64,000 nucleotides of DNA from JABGQS01 sp963674545 (GTDB taxonomy: Bacteria; Bacillota; Clostridia; Christensenellales; SZUA-584): NCBI GenBank assembly GCA_963674545.2, contig CAXXFB010000001.1:1426001-1490000 (forward strand), written 5' to 3'. A program made the position numbers and the translations under genes. Below the pieces are notes generated by a model that was given only the letters and a program-made list of their open reading frames with translations, was not told the origin of the DNA and ran no database searches. Below are positions 49,086-58,157 of this stretch, in pieces (positions within the stretch are counted from its first letter, which is position 1; every line of letters begins with the position of its first letter).

Positions 49086-50867
49086 CTATTCCTCTATCTT
49101 GAGCCCAAGCTCAACAAGCTGTTTTGCAGCAACTTTTGAGGGTGCGCTTGTAAGCGGGTCTGAAGCATTCTGCACCTTCGGAAACGCTATAACGTCTCTT
49201 ATAGATTCTCGTCCAAGCATTATCATAGCAAGCCTGTCTAGGCCATAAGCTATGCCGCCATGAGGAGGTGTCCCGTATTTGAGCGCCTCCAGCAGGAATC
49301 CAAAGTTCTCCCAAGCCTCCTCTTCCGAGAAGCCCAGCGCGCCCAGCATTTTCGCCTGGAGCTCTGTGTCATGTATACGTATGCTGCCGCCGCCTATTTC
49401 ATTCCCGTTAAGAACGATATCATATGCTTTTGCATATGCATTCTCCGGGTCTGTTACAATCTTTTCTGCGTCTTCGTCTTTGGGCGATGTGAACGGATGA
49501 TGCATTGCAGTATAGCGCTTCTCTTCTTCGCTGTATTCGAACACCGGGAAGTCTACTACCCACAGCAAATCATAAATACTCTCGTCTATCAGCCCTAGTG
49601 TCTCCGCAAGTTTAAGGCGCAGATTGCCTAGCGAGTCAAATACAACCTTTTCTTTATCGCCTACGAAGAATATAAGGTCTCCCGTCTGTGCATCCGTTCT
49701 TTCAAGCAGTGCGCTAAGCTCATCTTGCGTAAAGAACTTGGTTATTGGCGACTGGATTCCATCTTCCTTCATGGATATCCATGCCATCCCTTTTGCGCCG
49801 TATATCTTTACAAAATCTACAAGCGCATCTATCTGACGCCTCGGGAACTTGTCTACACATCCTTTAGCGTTTATTGCCCTGACGCTGCCGCCGCTTTTTA
49901 CGACTGAAGCGAACACTTTGAAGTCCGATTTTTCTACTATGTCACTAACATTCACAAGCTCCAGTCCAAACCTTGTGTCCGGCTTGTCTGAACCAAACCT
50001 GTCCATAGCTTCCCTGTATGGTATGCGTCTGAGCGGAAGCTCAACATCAACATCCAATACTTTTTTGAATATGTGTGCAATGAGTCCTTCGTTCGCTTCT
50101 ATTATATCATCTACGTCAACAAAGCTCATTTCAATATCTATCTGGGTAAACTCCGGCTGTCTGTCTGCACGAAGGTCTTCGTCCCTGAAACACTTGACTA
50201 TCTGGAAATACCTGTCGAACCCTGACATCATAAGAATCTGCTTCATCGTCTGCGGCGACTGCGGCAGCGCATAGAAGCTTCCGGGATGTATCCTTGACGG
50301 AACAAGATAGTCTCTTGCTCCCTCAGGTGTGCTCTTTGTGAGCATAGGCGTTTCTATATCCAGAAAACCATTCTGAGTCAGATATTCCCTTGCTGCAGCT
50401 GAAATTTTGCTTCTTACCAGCATGTTATGCTGCATGGAAGGACGGCGAAGGTCTATGTATCTATACTTCAAACGCTTTTCTTCTCTTACAGCAGTTTCGT
50501 CATCCACCTCAAATGGCGGCGTCTGTGCACGGCTCAAGATCTTAAGCTCCCTTACAGAAACCTCTATGAGACCTGTGGGCAGCTTATCGTTTATAGTCTC
50601 TTCATCCCTTAGTACGATAGGTCCTTTAATGGCAATAACGAACTCATGCCGCAGATGCTCTGCAGAACCAAAATCCGTTTCCAGCTTAGATTCGTCGAAA
50701 ACTACCTGCATAAGGCCTGTCCTGTCACGAAGGTCAACGAATATAAGCGCACCAAGATCACGCCTTGTCTGCACCCACCCCATGAGTGTTACCTCTTTGC
50801 CGACATCGTCAACTGTAAAGCTAGTACAGTAGTCGGTCCTTTTCCATCCTTGTAAAAACTCGCTCAT
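49086..50867 (-). CDS. aspS: Aspartate-tRNA ligase
   Basis: 593 residues of bacterial-type AspRS: OB-fold anticodon domain (residues 1-110), class II motifs 2 FRDEDLRADRQPEFTQID and 3 GIAYGLDRLAMIMLG, and the GAD insert. Whether it also charges tRNA-Asn (non-discriminating) cannot be told here. Start at ATG 50865-50867; a longer frame upstream is less likely. Follows hisS. Confidence 0.96.
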   Translation of the reverse strand: MSEFLQGWKRTDYCTSFTVDDVGKEVTLMGWVQTRRDLGALIFVDLRDRTGLMQVVFDESKLETDFGSAEHLRHEFVIAIKGPIVLRDEETINDKLPTGLIEVSVRELKILSRAQTPPFEVDDETAVREEKRLKYRYIDLRRPSMQHNMLVRSKISAAAREYLTQNGFLDIETPMLTKSTPEGARDYLVPSRIHPGSFYALPQSPQTMKQILMMSGFDRYFQIVKCFRDEDLRADRQPEFTQIDIEMSFVDVDDIIEANEGLIAHIFKKVLDVDVELPLRRIPYREAMDRFGSDKPDTRFGLELVNVSDIVEKSDFKVFASVVKSGGSVRAINAKGCVDKFPRRQIDALVDFVKIYGAKGMAWISMKEDGIQSPITKFFTQDELSALLERTDAQTGDLIFFVGDKEKVVFDSLGNLRLKLAETLGLIDESIYDLLWVVDFPVFEYSEEEKRYTAMHHPFTSPKDEDAEKIVTDPENAYAKAYDIVLNGNEIGGGSIRIHDTELQAKMLGALGFSEEEAWENFGFLLEALKYGTPPHGGIAYGLDRLAMIMLGRESIRDVIAFPKVQNASDPLTSAPSKVAAKQLVELGLKIEE

Positions 50868-50992
50868 ATATGTGTATAGTTCCTTTCTTGCACATGGCAA
50901 AAAACTTTGATTGACTAGCTTCGTATGCCTACACTTTGCAATATCGGTAAAGCTTCAAGCTTTCCCTGCTTTTATACCCATCCCGTCAAAGC

Positions 50993-52258
50993 TTACCTCG
51001 TCGAGGCCCCCAGAAAATCTATAAGCTGCTCTATCGCAACAGTATTTTCTTCACTTTTATCCATATCCCTTATAACGGCTTCTTTGTTTTTCAGCTCGTC
51101 TTCGCCTATTATAATTACCTTAGCTGCTCCTATCTTGCCTGCATATTTCATCTGGGCTTTCATGCTCCTGCCCATGTGATCACACTCAGCTTTTATACCT
51201 GCAGTCCGCATTTTCGTTGTCAGCGAGAAACCTTCCTGTGCCGCTTTATCTCCAAGAGTGCACACATACACATCGCAAAGCCCCGGCTCGGGTATTTCTA
51301 AGTTCAGCGAATCAAGGACAAGCAGCAGCCGTTCCATACCCATGCCAAATCCTATTCCGGGCGTTGGTTTGCCGCCAAGTTCCTCTACCAGTCTGTCATA
51401 TCTTCCGCCGCCGCACACCGTACTCTGTGCGCCGATATCCGAGGCTATTATCTCGAAAACTGTTTTTGTGTAATAATCGAGCCCCCGCACTATCATAGGA
51501 TTAACAGCGTATTCGATACCAGCCGCTTCAAGCCTACTCTTTAATCCTTCAAAATGCTCAGAGCACTCCTCACATAGATAATCTATCATCTTTGGAGCGT
51601 CGGCAACTATCTTAGAGCAAGACTCCTGCTTACAGTCAAGAACCCGGAGTGGATTTGTTTTCATCCTCTGCCTGCAGTCTTTACACAAGCCCGGTTCCTG
51701 TTTTTCAAGATACTTACTTAGCGCTTCGTTGTATACCGGTTTGCATTTCGAACAGCCAATGCTGTTTATATTAAGCGCAAGTCCATTTATCCCAAGCTCT
51801 TTGAATATCTGGAGCGCAAGCGCTATGGCCTCTGCGTCAAGCGAAGGGCTAAGCGAACCAAACGCCTCTATACCGAACTGACGGAACTCCCTGAATCTGC
51901 CCGCCTGAGGACGCTCATACCTGAACATCGAAGAAGACAGGTAATACATCTTGGTCGGCTGGGCAGCTCCGCCCATGCTGTTCTCGATATAGCTTCTTAC
52001 GACGCCAGCCGTGCCTTCCGGTCTAAGTGTAATGCTGCGCTCACCTTTATCAAGGAACGTATACATCTCTTTTTGAACTATATCCGTCGTATCGCCTACA
52101 CCACGCTGGAAAAGCTCTGTATGCTCAAAAATCGGCACCCTTATCTCTCTGTAAGCATACCTTGAACAAACATCCCTCATTATTCCTTCGATATACTGCC
52201 ATTTATAACTCTCGTCCGGCAGAATGTCTTTTGTGCCTTTCGGCGCTCTTGTAAGCAT
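50993..52258 (-). CDS. hisS: Histidine-tRNA ligase
   Basis: 421 residues of class II HisRS: MLTRAPKGTKDILPDE at the start, motif 2 FRYERPQAGRFREFRQFGIEAFG, His-specific GLDYYTKTVFE and GGRYDRLVEELGG, and an anticodon domain at the end. A zinc-like cluster of Cys residues (CSKC, CKDC, CKQESC, CEEC) in the insertion is common in Clostridia. Led by a T-box. Confidence 0.96.
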   Translation of the reverse strand: MLTRAPKGTKDILPDESYKWQYIEGIMRDVCSRYAYREIRVPIFEHTELFQRGVGDTTDIVQKEMYTFLDKGERSITLRPEGTAGVVRSYIENSMGGAAQPTKMYYLSSSMFRYERPQAGRFREFRQFGIEAFGSLSPSLDAEAIALALQIFKELGINGLALNINSIGCSKCKPVYNEALSKYLEKQEPGLCKDCRQRMKTNPLRVLDCKQESCSKIVADAPKMIDYLCEECSEHFEGLKSRLEAAGIEYAVNPMIVRGLDYYTKTVFEIIASDIGAQSTVCGGGRYDRLVEELGGKPTPGIGFGMGMERLLLVLDSLNLEIPEPGLCDVYVCTLGDKAAQEGFSLTTKMRTAGIKAECDHMGRSMKAQMKYAGKIGAAKVIIIGEDELKNKEAVIRDMDKSEENTVAIEQLIDFLGASTR

Positions 52259-52285
52259 CTCTGTCTCCTTGTTTCAAACTATAAC

Positions 52286-52483
52286 AAAACGTCCCCATCA
52301 ATAATTGACAGGGACGAGTTTTACCCGTGGTGCCACCCATTTTCCCGGAAAACTTCCCGGGCACTTTTTACAATATACTTTCCGAAAAAAGGCTGTTACC
52401 TCTTCCGCTGCGCTTCTTTTCGATTGCAGTCACGTCGAAAAGTCCCTGTAAAAGCGCCATTGCTGCAGGTCGGCTTCCTTTCA
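52286..52483 (-). promoter_or_regulatory. T-box riboswitch leader of hisS-aspS
   Basis: The T-box motif GGGTGGCACCACGGGT (52323-52338, minus strand) is the conserved antiterminator sequence. It is followed by a terminator CGTCCCTGTCAATTATTGA to GGGGACG and TTTT (52286-52317). Uncharged tRNA should allow read-through into hisS-aspS. Specifier codon (His or Asp) is not firmly readable by eye; a GAC lies in a plausible loop. Confidence 0.85.
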
Positions 52484-52489
52484 AGCTAC

Positions 52490-52518
52490 ATTATACATGC
52501 AGCCCTTTCTTTTGTCTA
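52490..52518 (-). promoter_or_regulatory. Promoter of the hisS T-box leader
   Basis: Minus strand TAGACA (52513-52518), 17-bp spacer, TATAAT (52490-52495), directly past the ackA stop. Confidence 0.7.
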
Positions 52519-52520
52519 TA

Positions 52521-53726
52521 CTATTCACAAAGTGCGTATGTCTCTTTAGCGATGGCAAGCTCTTCATTGGTCGGTATGCACCAGATCTCAACTTTTGAGC
52601 TTTCGGTAGAGAGCTTGACGTCTTTGCCTCTTACATGCGCGAACTCTTCATTTACAGCTTTATCGATCTGTGCACCCAAGAACTCAAGACCGTCAACTGC
52701 CCATTCACGGACAAGATAGTCATTCTCGCCTATGCCGGCCGTAAACACGATAGCGTCCACTCCGCCCATTGCAGCAGCATAGCCGCCGATAAACTTTTTG
52801 AGCTTGTAGCAGAACACTTTAAGAGCAGTATCTGCTCTGTCGTTTCCTTTTTCCCTTGCATCCCAAAGGTCTCTGAAGTCGCTCGAAACGCCCGAAAGGC
52901 CCCAAACGCCGCATTTTTTATTGAGATAATTGATGGTCTCATCGAGGTCCATATCCATCTTGTCCATCAGATACGGTACTATAGCCGGGTCGATATCACC
53001 GCTGCGTGTACCCATTACCAAGCCTTCAAGCGGCGTAAAGCCCATTGAAGTGTCAACGGATTTGCCGCCGTTAACAGCCGTTACGCTTGATCCGTTGCCA
53101 AGATGGCATGTTATTATCTTTAAGTCTTCTATTTTTTTACCTGTTATCTCAGCATATCTCTGAGCAACAAATTTATGTGAAGTGCCGTGGAAACCGTATC
53201 TGCGTATACGATACTTCGAATATGCTTCATATGAAAGTCCATAAAGGAATGAGTTCTTCGGCATGGTCTGATGGAAGGCCGTATCGAATACTGCAACCAT
53301 CGGAACGTTTGGCATTATTTTTTTACATGCGTTTATTCCCATAAGGTTCGCCGGGTTGTGAAGCGGCGCAAGCTCTGCGCACTCTTCAACTGCCGCCAGA
53401 ACCTCATCGTCTATTATCACGCTGTTCGAAAACATCTCTGCACCGTGGACGACCCTGTGTCCAACTGCGCTTATCTCGTCCATGCTCTTTAGCACGCCGT
53501 GCTTTTCGTCCGTAAGTGCATCCAGTACCAGTGCTATAGCATCTGTATGATCCTTCATCGGCTGTGTAATCACAACCTTTTCTTTTCCGTTCGGCTTATG
53601 TTCAAGGTTAGAGCCGTCTATTCCTATACGTTCAACCGTTCCTTTTGCTATAACTTCTTTTTCTTCCATCTCTATAAGCTGATATTTTAGAGACGAGCTT
53701 CCTGCATTAATAACCAGTATGTTCAT
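52521..53726 (-). CDS. ackA: Acetate kinase
   Basis: 401 residues: LVINAGSSSLKYQL, FHQTMP, RRYGFHGTSHKFV and LGNGSSVTAV are the ASKHA-family AckA signatures. Forms ATP from acetyl-phosphate (often propionyl-phosphate too). Immediately downstream of pta. Could complete energy recovery from acyl-phosphate made by PduL in the BMC (inference). Confidence 0.98.
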   Translation of the reverse strand: MNILVINAGSSSLKYQLIEMEEKEVIAKGTVERIGIDGSNLEHKPNGKEKVVITQPMKDHTDAIALVLDALTDEKHGVLKSMDEISAVGHRVVHGAEMFSNSVIIDDEVLAAVEECAELAPLHNPANLMGINACKKIMPNVPMVAVFDTAFHQTMPKNSFLYGLSYEAYSKYRIRRYGFHGTSHKFVAQRYAEITGKKIEDLKIITCHLGNGSSVTAVNGGKSVDTSMGFTPLEGLVMGTRSGDIDPAIVPYLMDKMDMDLDETINYLNKKCGVWGLSGVSSDFRDLWDAREKGNDRADTALKVFCYKLKKFIGGYAAAMGGVDAIVFTAGIGENDYLVREWAVDGLEFLGAQIDKAVNEEFAHVRGKDVKLSTESSKVEIWCIPTNEELAIAKETYALCE

Positions 53727-53735
53727 TGTTTCCTC

Positions 53736-54725
53736 CTAATTTTGTGCTTGAACGGCTGTAATAGCCACAACCGAAACTATATCTTCAACGCTGCATCCAC
53801 GTGACAAATCATTGACCGGTGCTGCAAGGCCCTGACATATCGGCCCTATTGCGTCTGCACCCGCAAGCCTCTGCACCAGCTTATACCCGATATTACCGGC
53901 CTGAAGGTCCGGGAATATAAGTACATTTGCTTTTCCTGCAACTTCGCTGCCCGGGCTTTTGAGCTGTCCTACCTTCTCAACAAGCGCTGCATCAGCCTGA
54001 AGCTCTCCGTCTACGCAAAGAGAAGGATCGAGTTCTTTGACTTTCTGAGTCGCCATTGCAACTTTATCCACCAGCTCATGTTTTGCGCTTCCCTTTGTAG
54101 AGAAAGAAAGCATTGCCACTTTTGGCTCCATGCCTGTAAGCTGTGCGCCTGTCTTTGCTGTCGAAACAGCAATAGCAGCAAGCTGGTCTGCATCCGGATT
54201 CGGATTTACAGCACAGTCACCAAACATCAATATTCCGTTGTGGCCAAAATCTTTTGTTGGAAGTTCCATTATGAAAGAACTTGATACTACCGAAATTCCC
54301 GGTGCTGTCTTGATAATCTGAAGTGCTGGTCTGAGTGTGTCCCCTGTTGTATGTATTGCTCCTGCAACCATTCCGTCTGCATCACCCGCTTTTATCATCA
54401 TGCAGGCATAGTATAGCGGGTCTAGTACTTGTTTCTCTGCATCCTGCAGTGTTACCCCTTTGTGTTTCCTTAGTTCACAGAACATCTCGGCATAGCTTTT
54501 AGACTTATCCGATTCTTCGGGGTCAATTATCGATACATTTGAGTAATCCAGCCCCTCCGATAGTTTCCTGATTTCGCTTACCTTTCCAATCAGCGCAACA
54601 TCTGCAAAGCCTTCTTTGGATATAATCTCGGCCGCTTTGATGGTACGCTCTTCCGTCCCTTCCGGCAAAACGATACGCTTCCTTACTAGCTTCGCTTTGT
54701 CTTTGATCTTGTCCATTAAGCCCAT
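53736..54725 (-). CDS. pta: Phosphate acetyltransferase
   Basis: 329 residues, PTA/PTB family: RIVLPEGTEERTIKAA near the start, GAIHTTGDTLRPALQIIKT and the substrate loop VFPDLQAGNIGYKLVQRLAGADAIGPICQGLA. Interconverts acetyl-CoA and acetyl-phosphate. Upstream of ackA with 9 bp. Confidence 0.97.
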   Translation of the reverse strand: MGLMDKIKDKAKLVRKRIVLPEGTEERTIKAAEIISKEGFADVALIGKVSEIRKLSEGLDYSNVSIIDPEESDKSKSYAEMFCELRKHKGVTLQDAEKQVLDPLYYACMMIKAGDADGMVAGAIHTTGDTLRPALQIIKTAPGISVVSSSFIMELPTKDFGHNGILMFGDCAVNPNPDADQLAAIAVSTAKTGAQLTGMEPKVAMLSFSTKGSAKHELVDKVAMATQKVKELDPSLCVDGELQADAALVEKVGQLKSPGSEVAGKANVLIFPDLQAGNIGYKLVQRLAGADAIGPICQGLAAPVNDLSRGCSVEDIVSVVAITAVQAQN

Positions 54726-54751
54726 ATAGTCTTACTCCTCTCAAAAAAATG

Positions 54752-54780
54752 AAATTATTTATTCAAACAACTTTCCTCAA
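54752..54780 (-). promoter_or_regulatory. Possible promoter of pta-ackA
   Basis: Minus strand TTGAGG (54775-54780), 17-bp spacer, TAATTT (54752-54757). Moderate match. Confidence 0.4.
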
Positions 54781-54784
54781 GTAG

Positions 54785-54793
54785 TGTTATAAT
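54785..54793 (+). promoter_or_regulatory. Extended -10 promoter of tmcAL
   Basis: TG-T-TATAAT on the plus strand, 53 bp before the tmcAL ATG. No clear -35, as is common with extended -10 promoters. Confidence 0.55.
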
Positions 54794-54845
54794 AAAAGCA
54801 CCAAACCATTATATATAACTTTAGCCGGTTTGAAAAGGAGAAATT

Positions 54846-56027
54846 ATGAGAATATGCGGAATTGTGTCTGAATATAATCCATTTCATAACGGACACAAGA
54901 TACATATTGAACAAACCCGTAAAAAAACCGGTGCAGACCTCGTTGTCTGCGTTATGAGCGGTAACTTCGTACAGCGCGGTGAACCTGCTATTTTCGATAA
55001 ATGGACAAGAGCATACAGTGCTGTCTTGGGTGGCGCAGACGCTGTGATAGAGCTGCCTTTTCTAAGCGCTGTGCAAAGCGCAGAGGGATTTGCATACGGC
55101 GGTATCAATGCACTTGATGCTCTGGGATCAGACCTTATCAGCTTTGGCTCAGAAACAGACGATATTGAAACGCTTAAAAACACTGCATACACACTTTTCA
55201 GGGAACAACGTTCTTTTAGACGCTCACTCAAAAAAAACCTTGAAAGTGGAATCAGTTTTCCTAAAGCCCGTATGCAGGCTGCATTTCCAGACACTTCAGA
55301 GGCTATTACCAAGCCAAACGCAATACTTGCAGTTGAGTATATTAAAGCAATTTATAAAACAAAAGTGCCCATTGAACCAATAGCGATAAAGCGTGTCGGC
55401 CAAGGATATCACAGCGAAGATATATCAACGGAGCTCTCGAGTGCCACAGCAATAAGGCTTGCTGTCAAAAACGGAAACCTCTCTAAGGGCCTGACCTCAA
55501 TGCCGGATGAGTGTGCAGGATATGTTTCCGCCCAGCTTGGCAGAGGTTTGCTGTCTGTGTTCCCGGAGGATTTTGATAATGAACTCTTGTTCAGGCTGCG
55601 TCTTGGCGGCCCGGAATATATCAGCACGCTGCATGAAGTTTCGGAAGGCCTTGAAAACCGCATCTTTGAAGCAGCAAAGACATGCACAACAAGGCAGGAT
55701 CTTATTGAAAGAATAAAAACAAAACGATACACATACACACGCATCTCCAGAATACTTTTATATGCACTTTTCGGAATAACACGAACGATGGTCGAAAAGC
55801 ACAATAAAAAGCTGCCAAAGCAGCTTCACATACTGGCTGTGAAAGACAGAAGCGTTCTATCAGCGCTTTCAAAGAAGAGCTATGTGCAGCTCGTTACAGG
55901 CAAATCGGACAAATACACAAGACTGGATATTGCCGCATCCGATGTTTACGCTCTTACTCAAAACACACCGCCCTTTAGCGACACTGCCCGTGACTACACC
56001 CAGAAACTTCTTATGCTTGATAATTAA
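54846..56027 (+). CDS. tmcAL: tRNA(Met) cytidine acetate ligase
   Basis: 393 residues of the TmcAL (YlbM) nucleotidyltransferase family: GIVSEYNPFHNGHKIHIEQ contains the HxGH active site, and VMSGNFVQRGEPAIFDKW follows. Installs N4-acetylcytidine at the wobble base of elongator tRNA-Met using acetate and ATP. Divergent from pta-ackA, whose pathway produces acetate. Confidence 0.94.
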   Translation: MRICGIVSEYNPFHNGHKIHIEQTRKKTGADLVVCVMSGNFVQRGEPAIFDKWTRAYSAVLGGADAVIELPFLSAVQSAEGFAYGGINALDALGSDLISFGSETDDIETLKNTAYTLFREQRSFRRSLKKNLESGISFPKARMQAAFPDTSEAITKPNAILAVEYIKAIYKTKVPIEPIAIKRVGQGYHSEDISTELSSATAIRLAVKNGNLSKGLTSMPDECAGYVSAQLGRGLLSVFPEDFDNELLFRLRLGGPEYISTLHEVSEGLENRIFEAAKTCTTRQDLIERIKTKRYTYTRISRILLYALFGITRTMVEKHNKKLPKQLHILAVKDRSVLSALSKKSYVQLVTGKSDKYTRLDIAASDVYALTQNTPPFSDTARDYTQKLLMLDN

Positions 56028-56060
56028 ATCTAAAAAGCTCCTGTATAATTTCACGCATTT

Positions 56061-56094
56061 AAAAAGCCGCAAGTCAGAAGGCTCTGCGGCTTTT
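56061..56094 (+). terminator. Bidirectional terminator between tmcAL and the coiled-coil gene
   Basis: AAAAGCCGC and GCGGCTTTT form a 9-bp stem with a 15-nt loop and T-runs on both strands, serving convergent genes. Confidence 0.85.
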
Positions 56095-56117
56095 ATATGC
56101 TTTTCTTTTGCAAATTA

Positions 56118-56585
56118 TTATTCAAGCGTTCTTTCTGTTTTCCGCTTGCCTGAAAGTTGCATCCTGTTCTTCCTTACCAGTTTAAGATAATCGCTGAAAT
56201 AAAGCTCCAGTTCTTTCATTATATCGTCAGCATACTCCTTGGCCCCTACAGTGATCTCCTTGGCGTTGGCATTAGCTTTTTGCATCAGCTCTTTTGCGTT
56301 CTCTTCTGCAGCTTTAGTTACTTCGTCGTCACTCACTTTTTTTGCCAGTTCTTCCTCTGCGCTCTTAATTATTTTCTCCGCTTCTTTTTTAGCATCCTCA
56401 ATAACCTTTTGCTTTTCTGCCAGCAATTTCTGCGCTTCTTCTATCTCTTCCGGTACAACGCTTATAAGGTCGTCAAGTATCTCCAGCAGAATTTCCGCAT
56501 CTACGGTCTTTTTGTTGGAGAAAACAGATTTTGGACTTTCATTTATTTCTTCTTTTAATTCGTCTAATAGTTCTAATAATTTCAT
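56118..56585 (-). CDS. Coiled-coil protein, ATP synthase stalk-like
   Basis: 155 residues, mostly helical and charged. Residues 45-130 are heptad-like with Ala/Glu/Lys (EEAQKLLAEKQKVIEDAKKEAEKIIKSAEEEL), similar to the F-type b subunit or V-type H subunit stalks but without a membrane helix. Homologues sit beside coaD/rsmD in Clostridia as far as I recall; function unknown. ATG at 56583-56585 with AGGTGA 4-5 nt upstream. Confidence 0.8.
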   Translation of the reverse strand: MKLLELLDELKEEINESPKSVFSNKKTVDAEILLEILDDLISVVPEEIEEAQKLLAEKQKVIEDAKKEAEKIIKSAEEELAKKVSDDEVTKAAEENAKELMQKANANAKEITVGAKEYADDIMKELELYFSDYLKLVRKNRMQLSGKRKTERTLE

Positions 56586-56589
56586 GTGT

Positions 56590-57069
56590 TCACCTGCCAA
56601 TATAGGTTTTAATATCTTCAATTATACAATCCGGGACGAGCCCTGATATGTCTCCGCCGTGGTGGATCACTTCCCTTACAAGAGAAGAACTCAAATAAGA
56701 AAATTCAGGGGCAGCCATCATAAAGAATGTGTCAACGTCCTTACGCAGAGTCCTGTTTATAGAAGCCATTTGAAACTCATACTCGAAATCTGACATGGTC
56801 CGCAGACCTTTCACTATAAAACCAGCTCCGGATTCTTTTACGAAATCAACAAGCAGCCCATCTACGCTTCTTACGCTTACGCCTTCTATATGCGACGTAG
56901 CCTTTTCAATAAGCTCTATACGCTGCTCTAGAGTGAAGGTATACTTCTTATCAATATTGACCGGCACCGCTATGATGACTTCTCCGAGGCTGTCCGCTGC
57001 TCTTTCGATTATATCCACGTGCCCGCAGGTTATCGGATCGAAGCTGCCTGCATAAACGCATTTCATCAT
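56590..57069 (-). CDS. coaD: Phosphopantetheine adenylyltransferase
   Basis: 159 residues. YAGSFDPITCGHVDIIERA contains the TxGH site; FVVKGLR-type (FIVKGLRTMSDFEYEFQMASIN) and SSSLVREVIHHGGDIS complete the family pattern. Penultimate step of CoA synthesis. Starts right after the rsmD stop. Confidence 0.97.
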   Translation of the reverse strand: MMKCVYAGSFDPITCGHVDIIERAADSLGEVIIAVPVNIDKKYTFTLEQRIELIEKATSHIEGVSVRSVDGLLVDFVKESGAGFIVKGLRTMSDFEYEFQMASINRTLRKDVDTFFMMAAPEFSYLSSSLVREVIHHGGDISGLVPDCIIEDIKTYIGR

Positions 57070-57606
57070 CTAGTCTCCGTATTCTAAAAACCACAGCGAA
57101 ATGTCGCCATAGTCCTTCTTCTTAATAAAATTATACATCTTTGGAAGTATAAAATCAAATGTTCGCCGACATTCCATTATAATTTTGCCGCCTTTTTTTA
57201 TCAGACCGCGCTCTGCCGCCATTTCCAGAAAAGGAAGATACAACCCTTCGTCATACGGTGGGTCCGCGAAAACGATATCATAACTCTTTAAACGATCAGC
57301 AATTTTCAGAACATCGCCCTTTATTATACTAAAACTATCAACCCCGATAATAGTCAGATTGTCTTTGAGTGTTTTAAGACAAGCTGAGTTCTTCTCGACA
57401 AAATCGACGTGCGCTGCCCCGCGGCTCAATGCCTCTATACCAAGCGCACCGCTTCCCGCAAAAGCGTCAAGCACGGCCGACCCCGGAATATCGAACTGCA
57501 GTGAACCAAAAACCGCCTCTTTGACTTTGTCTGTCGTCGGACGAATCATATTGCTTTTAGGGCTTTCAAGCTTTCTGCCTTTATATTTGCCGGCAATAAC
57601 TCTCAT
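57070..57606 (-). CDS. rsmD: 16S rRNA (guanine-966-N2)-methyltransferase
   Basis: 178 residues: MRVIAGKYKGRKLESP, RPTTDKVKEAVFGSL, LDAFAGSGALGIEALSRGA (SAM loop) and FADPPYDEG (DPPY catalytic motif). Methylates G966. Overlaps the upstream cyclo-ligase gene by 4 bp. Confidence 0.97.
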   Translation of the reverse strand: MRVIAGKYKGRKLESPKSNMIRPTTDKVKEAVFGSLQFDIPGSAVLDAFAGSGALGIEALSRGAAHVDFVEKNSACLKTLKDNLTIIGVDSFSIIKGDVLKIADRLKSYDIVFADPPYDEGLYLPFLEMAAERGLIKKGGKIIMECRRTFDFILPKMYNFIKKKDYGDISLWFLEYGD

Positions 57607-58157
57607 AGAGCGCCATCCAGAGTTCTTTTTTCGCTTATCACCACGTCCATCTTAATGTCATGTTCTTCTTTTGGCAGCGCATTTAAAATCTGAAAATCGA
57701 AACATACACCTATTTTCACAGCTTTAATATTTTCTAAAAACCTGTCATAGTAACCGCCGCCGTAGCCAAGGCGATATCCTTCTTCATCAAACGCAACCGC
57801 CGGTACTACTATTACGTCGATATTTTCTTTCTCTATACCGCACGTATTCGAAGGCTCGTATATACCAAATTTGTTTTGCTGCAGCAAGCTGCTGTCTGCA
57901 TATTCTGCCGCTTCCATTATCCCGCTGCCGGTTATCCTTGGCAGTGCAGTCCTAATACCTTTTTCTTTGCAGAACTCAAGCAGCGATTTTAAATCCACTT
58001 CGCTTCTGAAAGCTAAATAAGCCATGATGCATTTCGCATCACGGACGCAATCAAGCTCTGTAAGTTTGTTTGAGATTGCTTCGCTTTTTCTAATGATGTC
58101 CTGTCTGTTCAAGCCCTGTCTCTGATCTAACAGACGCTGTCTTATTTCACTCTTCAT
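57603..58157 (-). CDS. 5-formyltetrahydrofolate cyclo-ligase
   Basis: 184 residues: MKSEIRQRLLDQRQGL, MAYLAFRSEVDLKSLL, VVPAVAFDEEGYRLGYGGGYYDRFL match the family. ATP-dependent conversion of 5-formyl-THF to 5,10-methenyl-THF. ATG at 58155-58157 has AAGG 9 nt upstream; overlaps alr by 11 bp. Confidence 0.95.
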   Translation of the reverse strand: MKSEIRQRLLDQRQGLNRQDIIRKSEAISNKLTELDCVRDAKCIMAYLAFRSEVDLKSLLEFCKEKGIRTALPRITGSGIMEAAEYADSSLLQQNKFGIYEPSNTCGIEKENIDVIVVPAVAFDEEGYRLGYGGGYYDRFLENIKAVKIGVCFDFQILNALPKEEHDIKMDVVISEKRTLDGAL